Positions 1 to 8,069 of a DNA stretch of 64,000 bases are shown here, one piece after another; the first letter of the stretch is position 1, and the number at the start of each line of letters is the position of its first letter. The notes below the pieces were generated by a model. It did no database searches. It was given only the letters and a program-made list of their open reading frames with translations, and had not been told where the DNA came from. Made by a program: the position numbers and the translations under genes. Where the stretch lies: contig CAKQGY010000007.1 of assembly GCA_934234055.1 (NCBI GenBank), positions 19,571 through 83,570 on the forward strand, read 5' to 3'. This DNA comes from an uncultured Alphaproteobacteria bacterium. GTDB taxonomy: Bacteria; Pseudomonadota; Alphaproteobacteria; CAAHEQ01; UBA3637.

Positions 1-1
1 C

Positions 2-469
2 GGCCTGCGGATTGACGAGGCTCTTTCCCTTGACATTCGGGATATGCCGTTAAACGCCGATGCGATGACAATCACCGGTAAAGGCAACAAACAACGTCTG
101 GTTCCGTTATTGCCGGCGGTGTGCCGGGCGATCAAGTCTTACCTCAAAAGCCGGCCGAATCCCGACCCGAATGCCCCCCTGTTTATCGGAGCCCGAGGCG
201 ATCGCCTGAATGCCGGCGTGGTTCAGCGCAACGTCCGCTTTATTCGGCGATACCTGAATCTGCCCGATACTGTGACTCCGCATGCTCTGCGCCACAGTTT
301 TGCCACGCATTTGCTGCAAGGCGGCGGTGATTTGCGATCGGTGCAAGAGTTGCTGGGACATGCGTCTTTGTCGGCCACTCAACGCTATACCGAAATCACG
401 ACCGAACATTTGCAAGATGTTTATCAACACGCCCACCCCCGCGCGCACTTAAAAAACAGCAAGGACTAG
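2..469 (+). CDS. Tyrosine recombinase XerC/XerD, C-terminal part (5' truncated by window)
   Basis: The reading frame is open from base 2 and starts in the GLRIDEALSL motif, which holds the first catalytic Arg of tyrosine recombinases. Further on are HALRHSFATHLL (the H-x-x-R box) and LLGHASLSATQRYTEI, with the second-box His and the nucleophilic Tyr. These features define the catalytic domain of Xer recombinases, which resolve chromosome dimers at dif. The N-terminal core-binding domain lies outside the window. XerC and XerD cannot be separated from this piece. The absence of phage or transposon genes nearby argues for a housekeeping Xer rather than an integrase. Confidence 0.9.
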   Translation, partial: GLRIDEALSLDIRDMPLNADAMTITGKGNKQRLVPLLPAVCRAIKSYLKSRPNPDPNAPLFIGARGDRLNAGVVQRNVRFIRRYLNLPDTVTPHALRHSFATHLLQGGGDLRSVQELLGHASLSATQRYTEITTEHLQDVYQHAHPRAHLKNSKD

Positions 470-479
470 TATAAAATGC

Positions 480-509
480 TTGACGGGCGGGGGGATTTTA
501 GGCTAAACT
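480..509 (+). promoter_or_regulatory. Candidate sigma70-type promoter of ptsP
   Basis: TTGACG at 480-485 and TAAACT at 504-509, separated by 18 bp, lie 19 bp before the ptsP start. The spacer is G-rich. Only the sequence match supports it. Confidence 0.45.
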
Positions 510-528
510 GACATAAAAAGGGGTTGCC

Positions 529-2793
529 ATGGCACAAGAACAAACTCAACGCACATTCTCGGTTCAGCAAATCATGAAAGATTTGCGGGGCGTGGCGGTG
601 CAGGATTTGGCCGGCCCGGATCGCCTGAATCAGATTGTGGCACTGGTGGCGCGACATTTAGGGGTTGATGTGTGCTCGTGCTATATTGCGCGGCCCGGGG
701 ATATGCTGGAACTGTATGCAACCTATGGGTTGGACAAGCGCGCCGTGCACGAAACTTTCCTACGCATCGGCGAAGGGCTGATCGGCGAAATCGCCCTGCA
801 ACGCAAACCGCTCAGTTTTGAGGATGCCTGGGCACACACCAGTTTTGTGTATAAGCCCGAAACCAAAGAAAAAGTATTCAAATCCCTGGCCGGCGTGCCG
901 ATTATTCGCTCTAATAAATTGCTGGGCGTGTTGGCGGTTCAGACCAAAAAAGTGCAAACCTTTTCGTCCGAATTGATTGATGTTTTGGAGACCATCGGTA
1001 TGGTGTTGGCCGAAATGCTGTCAGACGCGCAATTTCACCGCACGCAAACCGAGGCCGCAGCGGTGGGCGATCGCCAAAAGATTGAAGGAACCGGCCTGAT
1101 TGACGGCTTTGCGATCGGGCATGTCGTGTTGCACAAGCGTATGGAGCAGGTGGTGCAACTGCTGGCCAAGGATTCGCAAAAGGAGACGCAAAAACTCACA
1201 CAATCTCTGGCCCGCATAGAGCAGGAAGTCAACAAGATTCTGACCACCTCGCATATGAGCGGCGATCAATCGGACATTTTTGAAACCTACCTGATGTTTA
1301 TCAAGGACAAGGGCTGGGTCGGCCGGATTATCAAAGCCATTGAGACCGGCCTGACCGCCGATGCCGCCGTGCAAAAAATCGGCTCGGAAATGACCGCTCG
1401 TATGGAGTTGATGACCGACCCTTATATTAAAGAGCGAATCCACGATGTGCAGGATTTAATCGCCCGAGTGCGTCGTCATTTGCGCCGAGGAGGAGCGGTC
1501 TCTGAGTCGCACAAACTGCCCCGCAACACCATCTTGGTTGCCAAAAGCCTGGGCCCGGCGGAATTATTGGACTATGACCTGGGCAAAATCAAGGGCATTA
1601 TTTTAGAGGAAGGATCGCAAACCATGCATATGGTGATCGTCACACGCTCCAAAAATATCCCTCTGATTTGCGGTATTAAAAATGTTGAGCAGCTGCTGTC
1701 CGAGGGTGATTCGGTGGCATTGGACGCAACGAACGGCTGTATTTATATCAATCCTTCGGATGATACTTTGGACGATTTAAGCGCCCGCGCCGCCCGTCAA
1801 CGCAAACTGCGCCTGAAATACGCCCAGGCAAAAGCTCTGCCCGCCATCACGGCTGACGGGTTTTCGGTCTCGCTGAATATCAACATGGGTCTGTCGCACG
1901 ATTTATCCCCGGACGAAGATTTTTATTTTGACGGCATCGGTCTGTATCGGACGGAATTACCCTTTATGCTGACCGAGACTTTACCCGATGTTAAAACACA
2001 AACCGACATTTACCGTCGCGTTTTGTTGCAGGCCCGCGGCAAGCCGGTCGTTTTCCGCACGCTGGACATCGGCTCGGACAAAGTGTTGCCGTATTTTCAT
2101 CGCCAGGCCGAGGAAAACCCTGCCATGGGGTGGCGCTCCATTCGTATGACGCTGGATCGGCGAGCCCTGTTGCGTAATCAGTTGCGTGCACTGATTCGGG
2201 CGGCGGCCGGGCGCGATTTACATATCATGTTCCCGATGATCGCCACGGTCCAAGAGTTCACCGAGGCCAAACGCACGCTGATGTTAGAGCTGGATCGCGA
2301 GAAAAATCGCGGTGGCAAGCTGCCCAAGACCGTTCGCGTCGGCACAATGATAGAGGTGCCGTCGCTGGTTTTCCAACTGGAACAATTGCTCAAAGAAGTG
2401 GATTTTGTTTCTATCGGCACAAATGACTTATCACAATTTTTATATGCGGCTGATCGGAGTAATCCGACCATCTGGAATCGCTATGATATGCTGTCACCGG
2501 CCTTACTGCGGGTGTTAAAGTATATTAATGATATGTGTCTGCAACAGGGGGTTCCCTGCTCGGTATGCGGTGAGATTGCCGCCCGCCCGCTGGAAGCCGT
2601 CACTTTGGTAGGCCTGGGGTTTCAATCGCTGTCTATGAATCCGGCGTCTTTGGGCGCGGTTAAGGCAGCGCTGCGCACCCTCAATCGTCAAGCCCTGGGG
2701 GTTTATTTAAGCAAACAACTGCGCTCGTCTGCGGCCAGCCTGCGTGAGAAACTACGATTGTATGCGGCCGATCACGATATTTTTATTGAGTAA
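529..2793 (+). CDS. ptsP: PTS-Ntr enzyme I, phosphoenolpyruvate-protein phosphotransferase PtsP
   Basis: A 754-residue protein with the PtsP architecture: an N-terminal GAF sensory domain (about residues 25-170), an enzyme I N-terminal/phosphohistidine domain, and a C-terminal PEP-binding TIM barrel. The phosphorylated His is His367, in a variant active-site stretch (SQTMHMVIVTRS, where the usual form is GGxTSHxAIxAR). The barrel keeps GIGLYRTELPFM, FRTLDIGSDK, GTMIEVPSL, SIGTNDLSQF and VCGEIA, with the catalytic Cys. In this family the enzyme takes phosphate from PEP and passes it to NPr and EIIA-Ntr, linking nitrogen and carbon status to regulation. The partner genes ptsO and ptsN are not in the window. 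The start is supported by AAAAGGGG upstream of the ATG at 529. Confidence 0.95.
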   Translation: MAQEQTQRTFSVQQIMKDLRGVAVQDLAGPDRLNQIVALVARHLGVDVCSCYIARPGDMLELYATYGLDKRAVHETFLRIGEGLIGEIALQRKPLSFEDAWAHTSFVYKPETKEKVFKSLAGVPIIRSNKLLGVLAVQTKKVQTFSSELIDVLETIGMVLAEMLSDAQFHRTQTEAAAVGDRQKIEGTGLIDGFAIGHVVLHKRMEQVVQLLAKDSQKETQKLTQSLARIEQEVNKILTTSHMSGDQSDIFETYLMFIKDKGWVGRIIKAIETGLTADAAVQKIGSEMTARMELMTDPYIKERIHDVQDLIARVRRHLRRGGAVSESHKLPRNTILVAKSLGPAELLDYDLGKIKGIILEEGSQTMHMVIVTRSKNIPLICGIKNVEQLLSEGDSVALDATNGCIYINPSDDTLDDLSARAARQRKLRLKYAQAKALPAITADGFSVSLNINMGLSHDLSPDEDFYFDGIGLYRTELPFMLTETLPDVKTQTDIYRRVLLQARGKPVVFRTLDIGSDKVLPYFHRQAEENPAMGWRSIRMTLDRRALLRNQLRALIRAAAGRDLHIMFPMIATVQEFTEAKRTLMLELDREKNRGGKLPKTVRVGTMIEVPSLVFQLEQLLKEVDFVSIGTNDLSQFLYAADRSNPTIWNRYDMLSPALLRVLKYINDMCLQQGVPCSVCGEIAARPLEAVTLVGLGFQSLSMNPASLGAVKAALRTLNRQALGVYLSKQLRSSAASLREKLRLYAADHDIFIE

Positions 2794-2802
2794 AGGAGTC
2801 TT

Positions 2803-3537
2803 ATGAAAACAAAAGCCATTATTTTAGCCGCCGGCCAAGGCACCCGAATGAAGTCGGACCTGCCCAAAGCCCTGCATCCGATTTGCGGCCGCCCGATGAT
2901 CAGTATTTTGCTGGATACCGTTCGTCAGGAACAGGTAGACGAGGTCGTCGTTGTCGTCGGCCCGCATATGGAGGCCATTTCCGGGGCCGTCGCCCCCTAT
3001 CCCACCGTGGTGCAGGAACAACGCCTGGGCACGGCACACGCGGTTTTAACGGCCGAATCCGCTTTGCAACCATTTGACGGGTTTGTGTTTGTGCTGTATG
3101 GAGACACGGTCTTGATTAAACCTGAAACACTCAATCGCATGATTCAAGAGTATCAATCCGGATCTGATGTTGTTGTGGTGGGCTTTACACCTGCGGACGC
3201 GCGTCGGTATGGGCGCCTGATTGTAGGTTCGGACGGTTTGGAGGCTATCGTTGAGTATAAGGACGCCACCGACGCCCAGCGCGCCATTCGGCTGTGCAAT
3301 TCGGGCGTCATGGGTATTTCGGGACGGCATATTCTGTCCCTGTTAAAACAAGTCAAAAACAACAATGCTGCCGGTGAATACTACCTGACCGATGTGGTGC
3401 AAATCGCTCGCAGTCATGGCTTGAAGTGTTCTGTGGTTATCGGAGATGTAGAGGAATTACATGGTGTCAATACGCCCGAAGAGTTGGAAACGGCTCAGGA
3501 GATTTATGCACGCCGTCAAGAACAGGCTGACGCATAA
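2803..3537 (+). CDS. GlmU-type UDP-GlcNAc pyrophosphorylase, uridylyltransferase domain only
   Basis: The N-terminus has the nucleotidyltransferase signature LAAGQGTRMKSDLPKALHPICGRPM, shown here in two overlapping parts (LAAGQGTRMKS and LPKALHPICGRPM). Further on are QEQRLGTAHAV and a YGDTVLI metal site. This matches the GlmU uridylyltransferase domain, which makes UDP-GlcNAc from GlcNAc-1-P and UTP for peptidoglycan and LPS. The protein is only 244 residues and stops where full-length GlmU (about 450) would begin its left-handed beta-helix acetyltransferase domain. That domain must be elsewhere if GlmU activity is complete. The gene starts 10 bp after ptsP with AAAGGAG upstream, so the two are probably co-transcribed. 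Its 3' end overlaps the next frame by 32 bp. Confidence 0.85.
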   Translation: MKTKAIILAAGQGTRMKSDLPKALHPICGRPMISILLDTVRQEQVDEVVVVVGPHMEAISGAVAPYPTVVQEQRLGTAHAVLTAESALQPFDGFVFVLYGDTVLIKPETLNRMIQEYQSGSDVVVVGFTPADARRYGRLIVGSDGLEAIVEYKDATDAQRAIRLCNSGVMGISGRHILSLLKQVKNNNAAGEYYLTDVVQIARSHGLKCSVVIGDVEELHGVNTPEELETAQEIYARRQEQADA

Positions 3538-3949
3538 GAACCTGCACCTGATTTCCAAATTTCCACCGCCGGACGATAATCCGCCCGCACCGTATCAACC
3601 GCGCCTGGGCGTGCCGATGCGCTTGGCCGCTGCCGCAACGCCACCGGATACCGAAGTCAAAACCGACCCGACACCACCTGAAATGCCACCGGTAATCACC
3701 CGGGAACAATTCCGCCGTTCATTTTGGGTTTTCTGTTTCCGCTGGTATAGCCATAAAGTGATGAAAATCCTGGGAATTACCCTGATTGTCATTTTGTTTT
3801 TAGAGTTTTGTCTGGGGCTCTGGTTGGCGCAAATGTCGCCGGATCAGTTCCATAAATTGACGGCTTGCCTGGATGCCGGCCGCAGTGTTTCCCTTAAAAA
3901 ACAAATTGCATATCAAGCCGCTTGCTTTTGGGGAAGTTTTATGTTATAA
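3506..3949 (+). CDS. Hypothetical single-pass membrane protein
   Basis: A 147-residue protein of unknown function. I chose the ATG at 3506 because AGGAG lies 5 bp upstream; a longer frame from 3461 would overlap the previous gene more. The first ~65 residues are basic and then proline-rich (several P/T-rich stretches), which suggests a flexible cytoplasmic or periplasmic linker. One strong hydrophobic helix (ILGITLIVILFLEFCLGLW) sits at about residues 87-108, followed by a short tail. The start overlaps the GlmU-like gene and the stop is 11 bp before glucokinase, so it is likely part of the ptsP-glk operon. No family is recognised. Confidence 0.6.
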   Translation: MHAVKNRLTHKNLHLISKFPPPDDNPPAPYQPRLGVPMRLAAAATPPDTEVKTDPTPPEMPPVITREQFRRSFWVFCFRWYSHKVMKILGITLIVILFLEFCLGLWLAQMSPDQFHKLTACLDAGRSVSLKKQIAYQAACFWGSFML

Positions 3950-3960
3950 AGAGGTCTGAA

Positions 3961-4848
3961 ATGAAACAAACATTATTGGCAGATATTGGCGGAACTTATA
4001 CACGGCTGTGGTTATTAAATGACGGCCAAGTGGCTGAAATGCGCACCTATGCACACAAAACACGCACACCGATTAAATCATCCATTCATACTTTTTTGAC
4101 CGAGACAAAAGCCCGCCCGATTATGTTTGTCGCGGGTGCGGCGGGGCAACTGGGCCCGGCCGGCAAGATTAAGCTCACCAACGGCAAACTGATGGTCAAT
4201 ATGCCCCGACTCTGTCAGGCTTTCGGCTTTAAAATCGGTTTGCTGGCCAATGATATGGTCTTTCATACCGCCAGTATTTTGGGGCAACCTGATTCAAAAA
4301 ATGCGTGTGTGATTGTGATCGGCACAGGTCTGGGGTGCGCCTATATCCGCGATGGCCGGATTACAGCGACCGAGGCCGGCCACACCCCCATTCCGCGGCG
4401 CAGCGAAGTAATTAAAAGCCTGGACGGCCATATCTGGGAGGATATCGTCAGCGGCCCGGCTTTTTTGCGAATTTACCATTCCCTGTCGGACAAGCCCGTC
4501 ACGCGTTCACGCGATGTGTCCTTTTTGGCACATAATTATAATGACCGCACAGCCCTGATGACATACAAGATTATGGCTCAAACTTTGGCGCATTTTTGCC
4601 TGACGGTTTATAAAAAGCACAATATCCCCGTGTTTTATCTGGGAGGCCTGGCCATAGAGCTGATTCGTTCCGAGCGCACACGTCAGGTATTCTTTGATAC
4701 GCTGGGTCGTATGGCCGATGTATTGTCCATTCGGATCATTCGTCCCACCGACGAATCAGCCTTGACCGGCCTTAAAATCATTGCCCGAGAATTGACCGAG
4801 AACGGCACCACAAATATGATTCGCGGCGAGGACTTTTACCTTTACTAG
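3961..4848 (+). CDS. glk: Glucokinase (Glk family)
   Basis: A 295-residue protein starting MKQTLLADIGGTYTRLWL, the phosphate-1 motif of bacterial glucokinases. Also visible are LLANDM (the catalytic Asp region), VIVIGTGLGCAYI (phosphate-2), EAGHTP and a WEDIVSGPAFLRIY stretch that matches the family's VSGxGL box. It would phosphorylate glucose with ATP for glycolysis. The start at 3961 has GAGGTC upstream; an in-frame start at 3922 lies inside the preceding gene and is not preferred. The stop codon overlaps the oadB stop within one CTAG, so the two operons converge with no spacer. The sequence is divergent, and another hexose kinase specificity is possible. Confidence 0.85.
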   Translation: MKQTLLADIGGTYTRLWLLNDGQVAEMRTYAHKTRTPIKSSIHTFLTETKARPIMFVAGAAGQLGPAGKIKLTNGKLMVNMPRLCQAFGFKIGLLANDMVFHTASILGQPDSKNACVIVIGTGLGCAYIRDGRITATEAGHTPIPRRSEVIKSLDGHIWEDIVSGPAFLRIYHSLSDKPVTRSRDVSFLAHNYNDRTALMTYKIMAQTLAHFCLTVYKKHNIPVFYLGGLAIELIRSERTRQVFFDTLGRMADVLSIRIIRPTDESALTGLKIIARELTENGTTNMIRGEDFYLY

Positions 4849-5969
4849 CCACACAGCGCCAGCAAAATCCCCGCAGCAATTGCCGACCCGATAGAGCCCG
4901 CTACATTCGCGCCCATCGCATGCATCAACAGGTGATTATCCGGATTTTCCGCCTGCCCCAGCTTTTCCGATACCCGCGCGGCCATCGGTATGGCCGACAC
5001 GCCGGCCGATCCGATCAGCGGATTGATTTTATCCCGACTGAACAAATTCAAAAAGCGCGCCATTAAAACACCACTGCCCGTCCCAATGCAAAATGCAACC
5101 ACGCCCAACAGCAGAACAATCAAAGTTTGCGGCGTCAGAAACAGGTCCGCCGACAGCTTGGACCCGACCGTAATTCCCAACAAAATCGTAACGATATTCA
5201 TCAGCTCATTACTGGCTCCTTTGGCCAATCGATCGGCCACACCGCATTCTTTCAACAGGTTTCCGAACATCAGCATACCGATCAACGGAATCGCCAGCGG
5301 AATAAATAACGCCGTCAGCACGATCACCACAATCGGAAAGATAATTTTTTCGGTTTGCGATACTTCGCGCAGTTGCGCCATTTTGATTTTCCGTTGCGCC
5401 CGCGGGGTGCACAGACGCATAATCGGCGGTTGAATCACCGGCACCAAGGCCATATAGGAATAGGCCGCCACGGCAATCGCCCCCAACAATTCGGGTGCCA
5501 ACTCGCGCGCCAAAAAGATAGAAGTCGGCCCGTCCGCTCCGCCGATAATGGCAATACTGGCCGCTTGTTTTAAGGTCAGTTCAAACCCCGGCAGATACCG
5601 CGACAATGCAATTCCGCCCAGAAATGTTCCGAAAATAGCGAATTGCGCCGCCCCGCCCAACAGCGCGGTCTTTGGGTTAGCCAACATCGGCCCGAAGTCA
5701 ATCATTGCCCCCACGCCCAAAAAGATCAGCAACGGGAAAAAGCCGTTTGCCACCCCCATGTGATACAGCGCATCCAACAGGCCGCCCGGCTCGGCCATAC
5801 CCGCCCCCGGACAGTTAGACAGCAACCCGCCCACCGCAATCGGAATCAGCAGCAGCGGCTCAAACTTTTTTCGAATCCCCAGATACAGCAGCACAAAGCA
5901 CACCAGCATCATCACGGCCTGTCCCCAGGTCAGTTGCACGATTCCCAAACTATTGATTATGGCTTGCAT
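4845..5969 (-). CDS. oadB: Sodium-pumping decarboxylase beta subunit (OadB)
   Basis: A 374-residue, very hydrophobic polytopic membrane protein. It carries the two landmarks of the OadB family: IIGGADGPTSIF, with the Asp needed for Na+ transport, and NPLIGSAGVSAIPMAARV near the C-terminus. In this family the beta subunit releases CO2 from carboxybiotin and couples it to export of two Na+. It is the last gene of a leftward operon, oadG-oadA-oadB. It starts 9 bp after oadA with AAGGAGA upstream and ends overlapping the glucokinase stop. Confidence 0.95.
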   Translation of the reverse strand: MQAIINSLGIVQLTWGQAVMMLVCFVLLYLGIRKKFEPLLLIPIAVGGLLSNCPGAGMAEPGGLLDALYHMGVANGFFPLLIFLGVGAMIDFGPMLANPKTALLGGAAQFAIFGTFLGGIALSRYLPGFELTLKQAASIAIIGGADGPTSIFLARELAPELLGAIAVAAYSYMALVPVIQPPIMRLCTPRAQRKIKMAQLREVSQTEKIIFPIVVIVLTALFIPLAIPLIGMLMFGNLLKECGVADRLAKGASNELMNIVTILLGITVGSKLSADLFLTPQTLIVLLLGVVAFCIGTGSGVLMARFLNLFSRDKINPLIGSAGVSAIPMAARVSEKLGQAENPDNHLLMHAMGANVAGSIGSAIAAGILLALCG

Positions 5970-5978
5970 AGGGTCTCC

Positions 5979-7781
5979 TTAAACAATATCAAACAGCACA
6001 TCACCGGTCTTGACCATATCGCCTTTTTTGATATGGATTTTGGCGATTTTGGCATCGCGCGGACTTTTCGTCAGGGCTTCCATTTTCATCACTTCCAGAA
6101 CACATAAATCCTGCCCGGTCTTGACCTGATCCCCCTCGGCCACCAGGATATTTGTCACTACCCCCGGCGTGCCGGCCGTAATGGTTGTCGCGGTGCCACC
6201 GGTTGAGGCCGATATCGTCCCGGACGGTTTGGAGGCCGACTGGCTTTCCGCCCCCACGGCAATATCGTATTCCTTACCATTGACGCAGGCTTTTCCGCCG
6301 GCCAGGCGCACTTCATAGGTATGCCCGCCCACCCGAACCTGATAGGTATCGGTTTTGGCCTTGGGCGCCTCTTTATAGCGCACCCCCAACTTGCCTTTCC
6401 CCAGCAAAAAGTCAATTCCCTTATTCCCGCAACTGGCAGCGATAAAGACATTTTCATCCGTGACTTTCAGCCCCGCGTCCCGCAGCATTTTCTCGTAATG
6501 CTTGCGTGCCTTCATCGGGTTTTTATCGTTCAGTTTCAGCACCGGTTCCTTCGTCGGTTTCAGGCCCAACTGTTCCGCCGCGATTTGCACGACTTTTTTA
6601 TCCGGTGCAACCGGCGTTTTCCCAAAATAGCCCAGCACCATTTTGCCATAGCCCTCGGCAATTTTCTGCCACGGCCCCTGCATCACATTGTTAAAAGCCT
6701 GCTGGAAATAGAATTGCGACACCGGCGTCACCGAGGTCCCGAATCCGCCTTTGCGCACGACTTCTTCCATCGCGACGATAATCTCGCCGTATTTGTCCAT
6801 CAGGCCGTTATCCCGCAGCATTTGCGTATTGGCAGTCAAGGCCCCGCCCGGCATCGGCGACCATGGAATCCGAGGATCGGCATGCAGCGCTTCCGGCGGC
6901 AGGAAATAAGGCGACAGGGCGTCTTTCAAGGCTTCTTCCACCCGCATCACACCATCAATATCGCACACCAGTTCAAAGTCCGTCCCGCGCAGAGCATGCC
7001 ACATCGTGGCCACATCCGGCTGACAGGTGCCTCCCGACACCGGTGCCAGCGACAGGTCCACAATATCCGCCCCGGCCTCTACCGCCGCCAAATAGCACGC
7101 CAAGCCCACACCGGCCGTCTCATGCGAATGGTATTCAATCGGACAGTGATCGCCCACCAAAACCCGAGCACGTTTAATTGTTTCATACACAACCGCCGGC
7201 ACAGATGTCCCCGACGCGTCCTTAAAGCACAGCGAATCAAACGGGATTTTGGCTTTGATAAATTTTTTCAATCGTTCTTCATAGAATTCGGGCGTATGAG
7301 CTCCCGTTGCCCCCGGCGGCAGCGACATCATCGCCACACACAGCTGGTGTTTCAGGCCCGCTTTCGCAATACATTCCGCACTGTATTTCAGGTTCTCCGG
7401 ATCATTCAAAGCATCAAAGTTCCGCACCGTGGACACGCCGTGTTTTTTGAACAAATCCGCGTGCAGTTTAATCATTGCCGAGCTTTGCGAATCCAGCGCC
7501 ACCACATTGACCCCGCGTGCCAGGGTTTGCAGGTTGACCTGCGGGCCGCAAATTTCCCGGAACTTGTCCATCACATCAAAGGCATTTTCGTTGTTATAAA
7601 AGAACGCCGATTGGAATGACGCCCCACCGCCTGACTCAATGTTATCAAAGCCGGCTTTGACGGCCTCGGCCACCACGGGCAGATAATCTTTACTCAACAC
7701 CCGCGCCCCAAAGCACGATTGAAATCCGTCCCGAAAAGCCGTGCACATAAATGTGATTTTCTTTGTTTTTTTCGTTTTCAT
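5979..7781 (-). CDS. oadA: Oxaloacetate decarboxylase alpha subunit (carboxyltransferase plus biotin carrier)
   Basis: A 600-residue protein with an N-terminal TIM-barrel carboxyltransferase domain. FRDGFQSCFGARV is the usual R-D-x-x-Q-S box, and HSHETAG carries metal-ligand histidines. A conserved PYC/OADA domain follows, and a biotinyl domain at the C-terminus has the VLEVMKMEAL biotinylation motif. Between them is an Ala/Ser/Thr/Gly linker typical of Na+-pump decarboxylases. The substrate is most likely oxaloacetate, because the barrel is of the pyruvate-carboxyltransferase type. With OadB and OadG it would convert oxaloacetate to pyruvate and build a Na+ gradient, a typical anaerobic energy device for citrate, malate or tartrate use. 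It starts 3 bp downstream of the oadG stop. Confidence 0.95.
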   Translation of the reverse strand: MKTKKTKKITFMCTAFRDGFQSCFGARVLSKDYLPVVAEAVKAGFDNIESGGGASFQSAFFYNNENAFDVMDKFREICGPQVNLQTLARGVNVVALDSQSSAMIKLHADLFKKHGVSTVRNFDALNDPENLKYSAECIAKAGLKHQLCVAMMSLPPGATGAHTPEFYEERLKKFIKAKIPFDSLCFKDASGTSVPAVVYETIKRARVLVGDHCPIEYHSHETAGVGLACYLAAVEAGADIVDLSLAPVSGGTCQPDVATMWHALRGTDFELVCDIDGVMRVEEALKDALSPYFLPPEALHADPRIPWSPMPGGALTANTQMLRDNGLMDKYGEIIVAMEEVVRKGGFGTSVTPVSQFYFQQAFNNVMQGPWQKIAEGYGKMVLGYFGKTPVAPDKKVVQIAAEQLGLKPTKEPVLKLNDKNPMKARKHYEKMLRDAGLKVTDENVFIAASCGNKGIDFLLGKGKLGVRYKEAPKAKTDTYQVRVGGHTYEVRLAGGKACVNGKEYDIAVGAESQSASKPSGTISASTGGTATTITAGTPGVVTNILVAEGDQVKTGQDLCVLEVMKMEALTKSPRDAKIAKIHIKKGDMVKTGDVLFDIV

Positions 7782-7784
7782 TTT

Positions 7785-7955
7785 TTACTCCTGACTTTGG
7801 GCGACGGCAATTGCCACCGCAATTTCTTCATCGTTATTACCGGCCGCAGCCGCCACAATCCGGCGCAGTAAATCCAGTGCGCCCCACAACATCAACAAAA
7901 AAGCGAACACGCCGCCCATTCCGACAAGCGTAATAAATAGTGCTTCAAAAATCAT
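7785..7955 (-). CDS. oadG: Oxaloacetate decarboxylase gamma subunit (OadG), small membrane anchor
   Basis: A short frame of 56 codons on the minus strand, starting MIFEALFITLVGMGGVFAFL. It has one N-terminal transmembrane helix (residues 3-27), then a basic segment (LLRRIV) and a C-terminal Glu/Ala-rich tail (EEIAVAIAVAQ). This is the layout of OadG, which tethers the alpha subunit to the membrane beta subunit. Real OadG proteins are usually about 80 residues, so this one is small. Position supports the call: it directly precedes oadA with a 3-bp gap and has GGAGGG before its ATG. There is no coding alternative here. Confidence 0.85.
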   Translation of the reverse strand: MIFEALFITLVGMGGVFAFLLMLWGALDLLRRIVAAAAGNNDEEIAVAIAVAQSQE

Positions 7956-8035
7956 ACACCCTCCCTATCAACTCCTGACCAGTTTATTAATTTTTTCCCT
8001 GTTTTGCAAGTCCTTTTTGCATAAAAAAATGGAAA

Positions 8036-8062
8036 AAGCAGGCCTTTTTTAAAGACCTGCTT
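8036..8062 (-). terminator. Rho-independent terminator of the der operon
   Basis: AAGCAGGCCTTT and AAAGACCTGCTT form a 12-bp stem with one mismatch, followed on the minus strand by a T-rich run. It begins 7 bp after the der stop codon and separates der from oadG. Confidence 0.8.
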
Positions 8063-8069
8063 CAAAAAA

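Noticed and set aside
6321..7619. 432-codon frame on the plus strand
   Set aside because: Antisense shadow of oadA; rich in His/Arg/Gln as expected from the reverse of a GC-rich gene.
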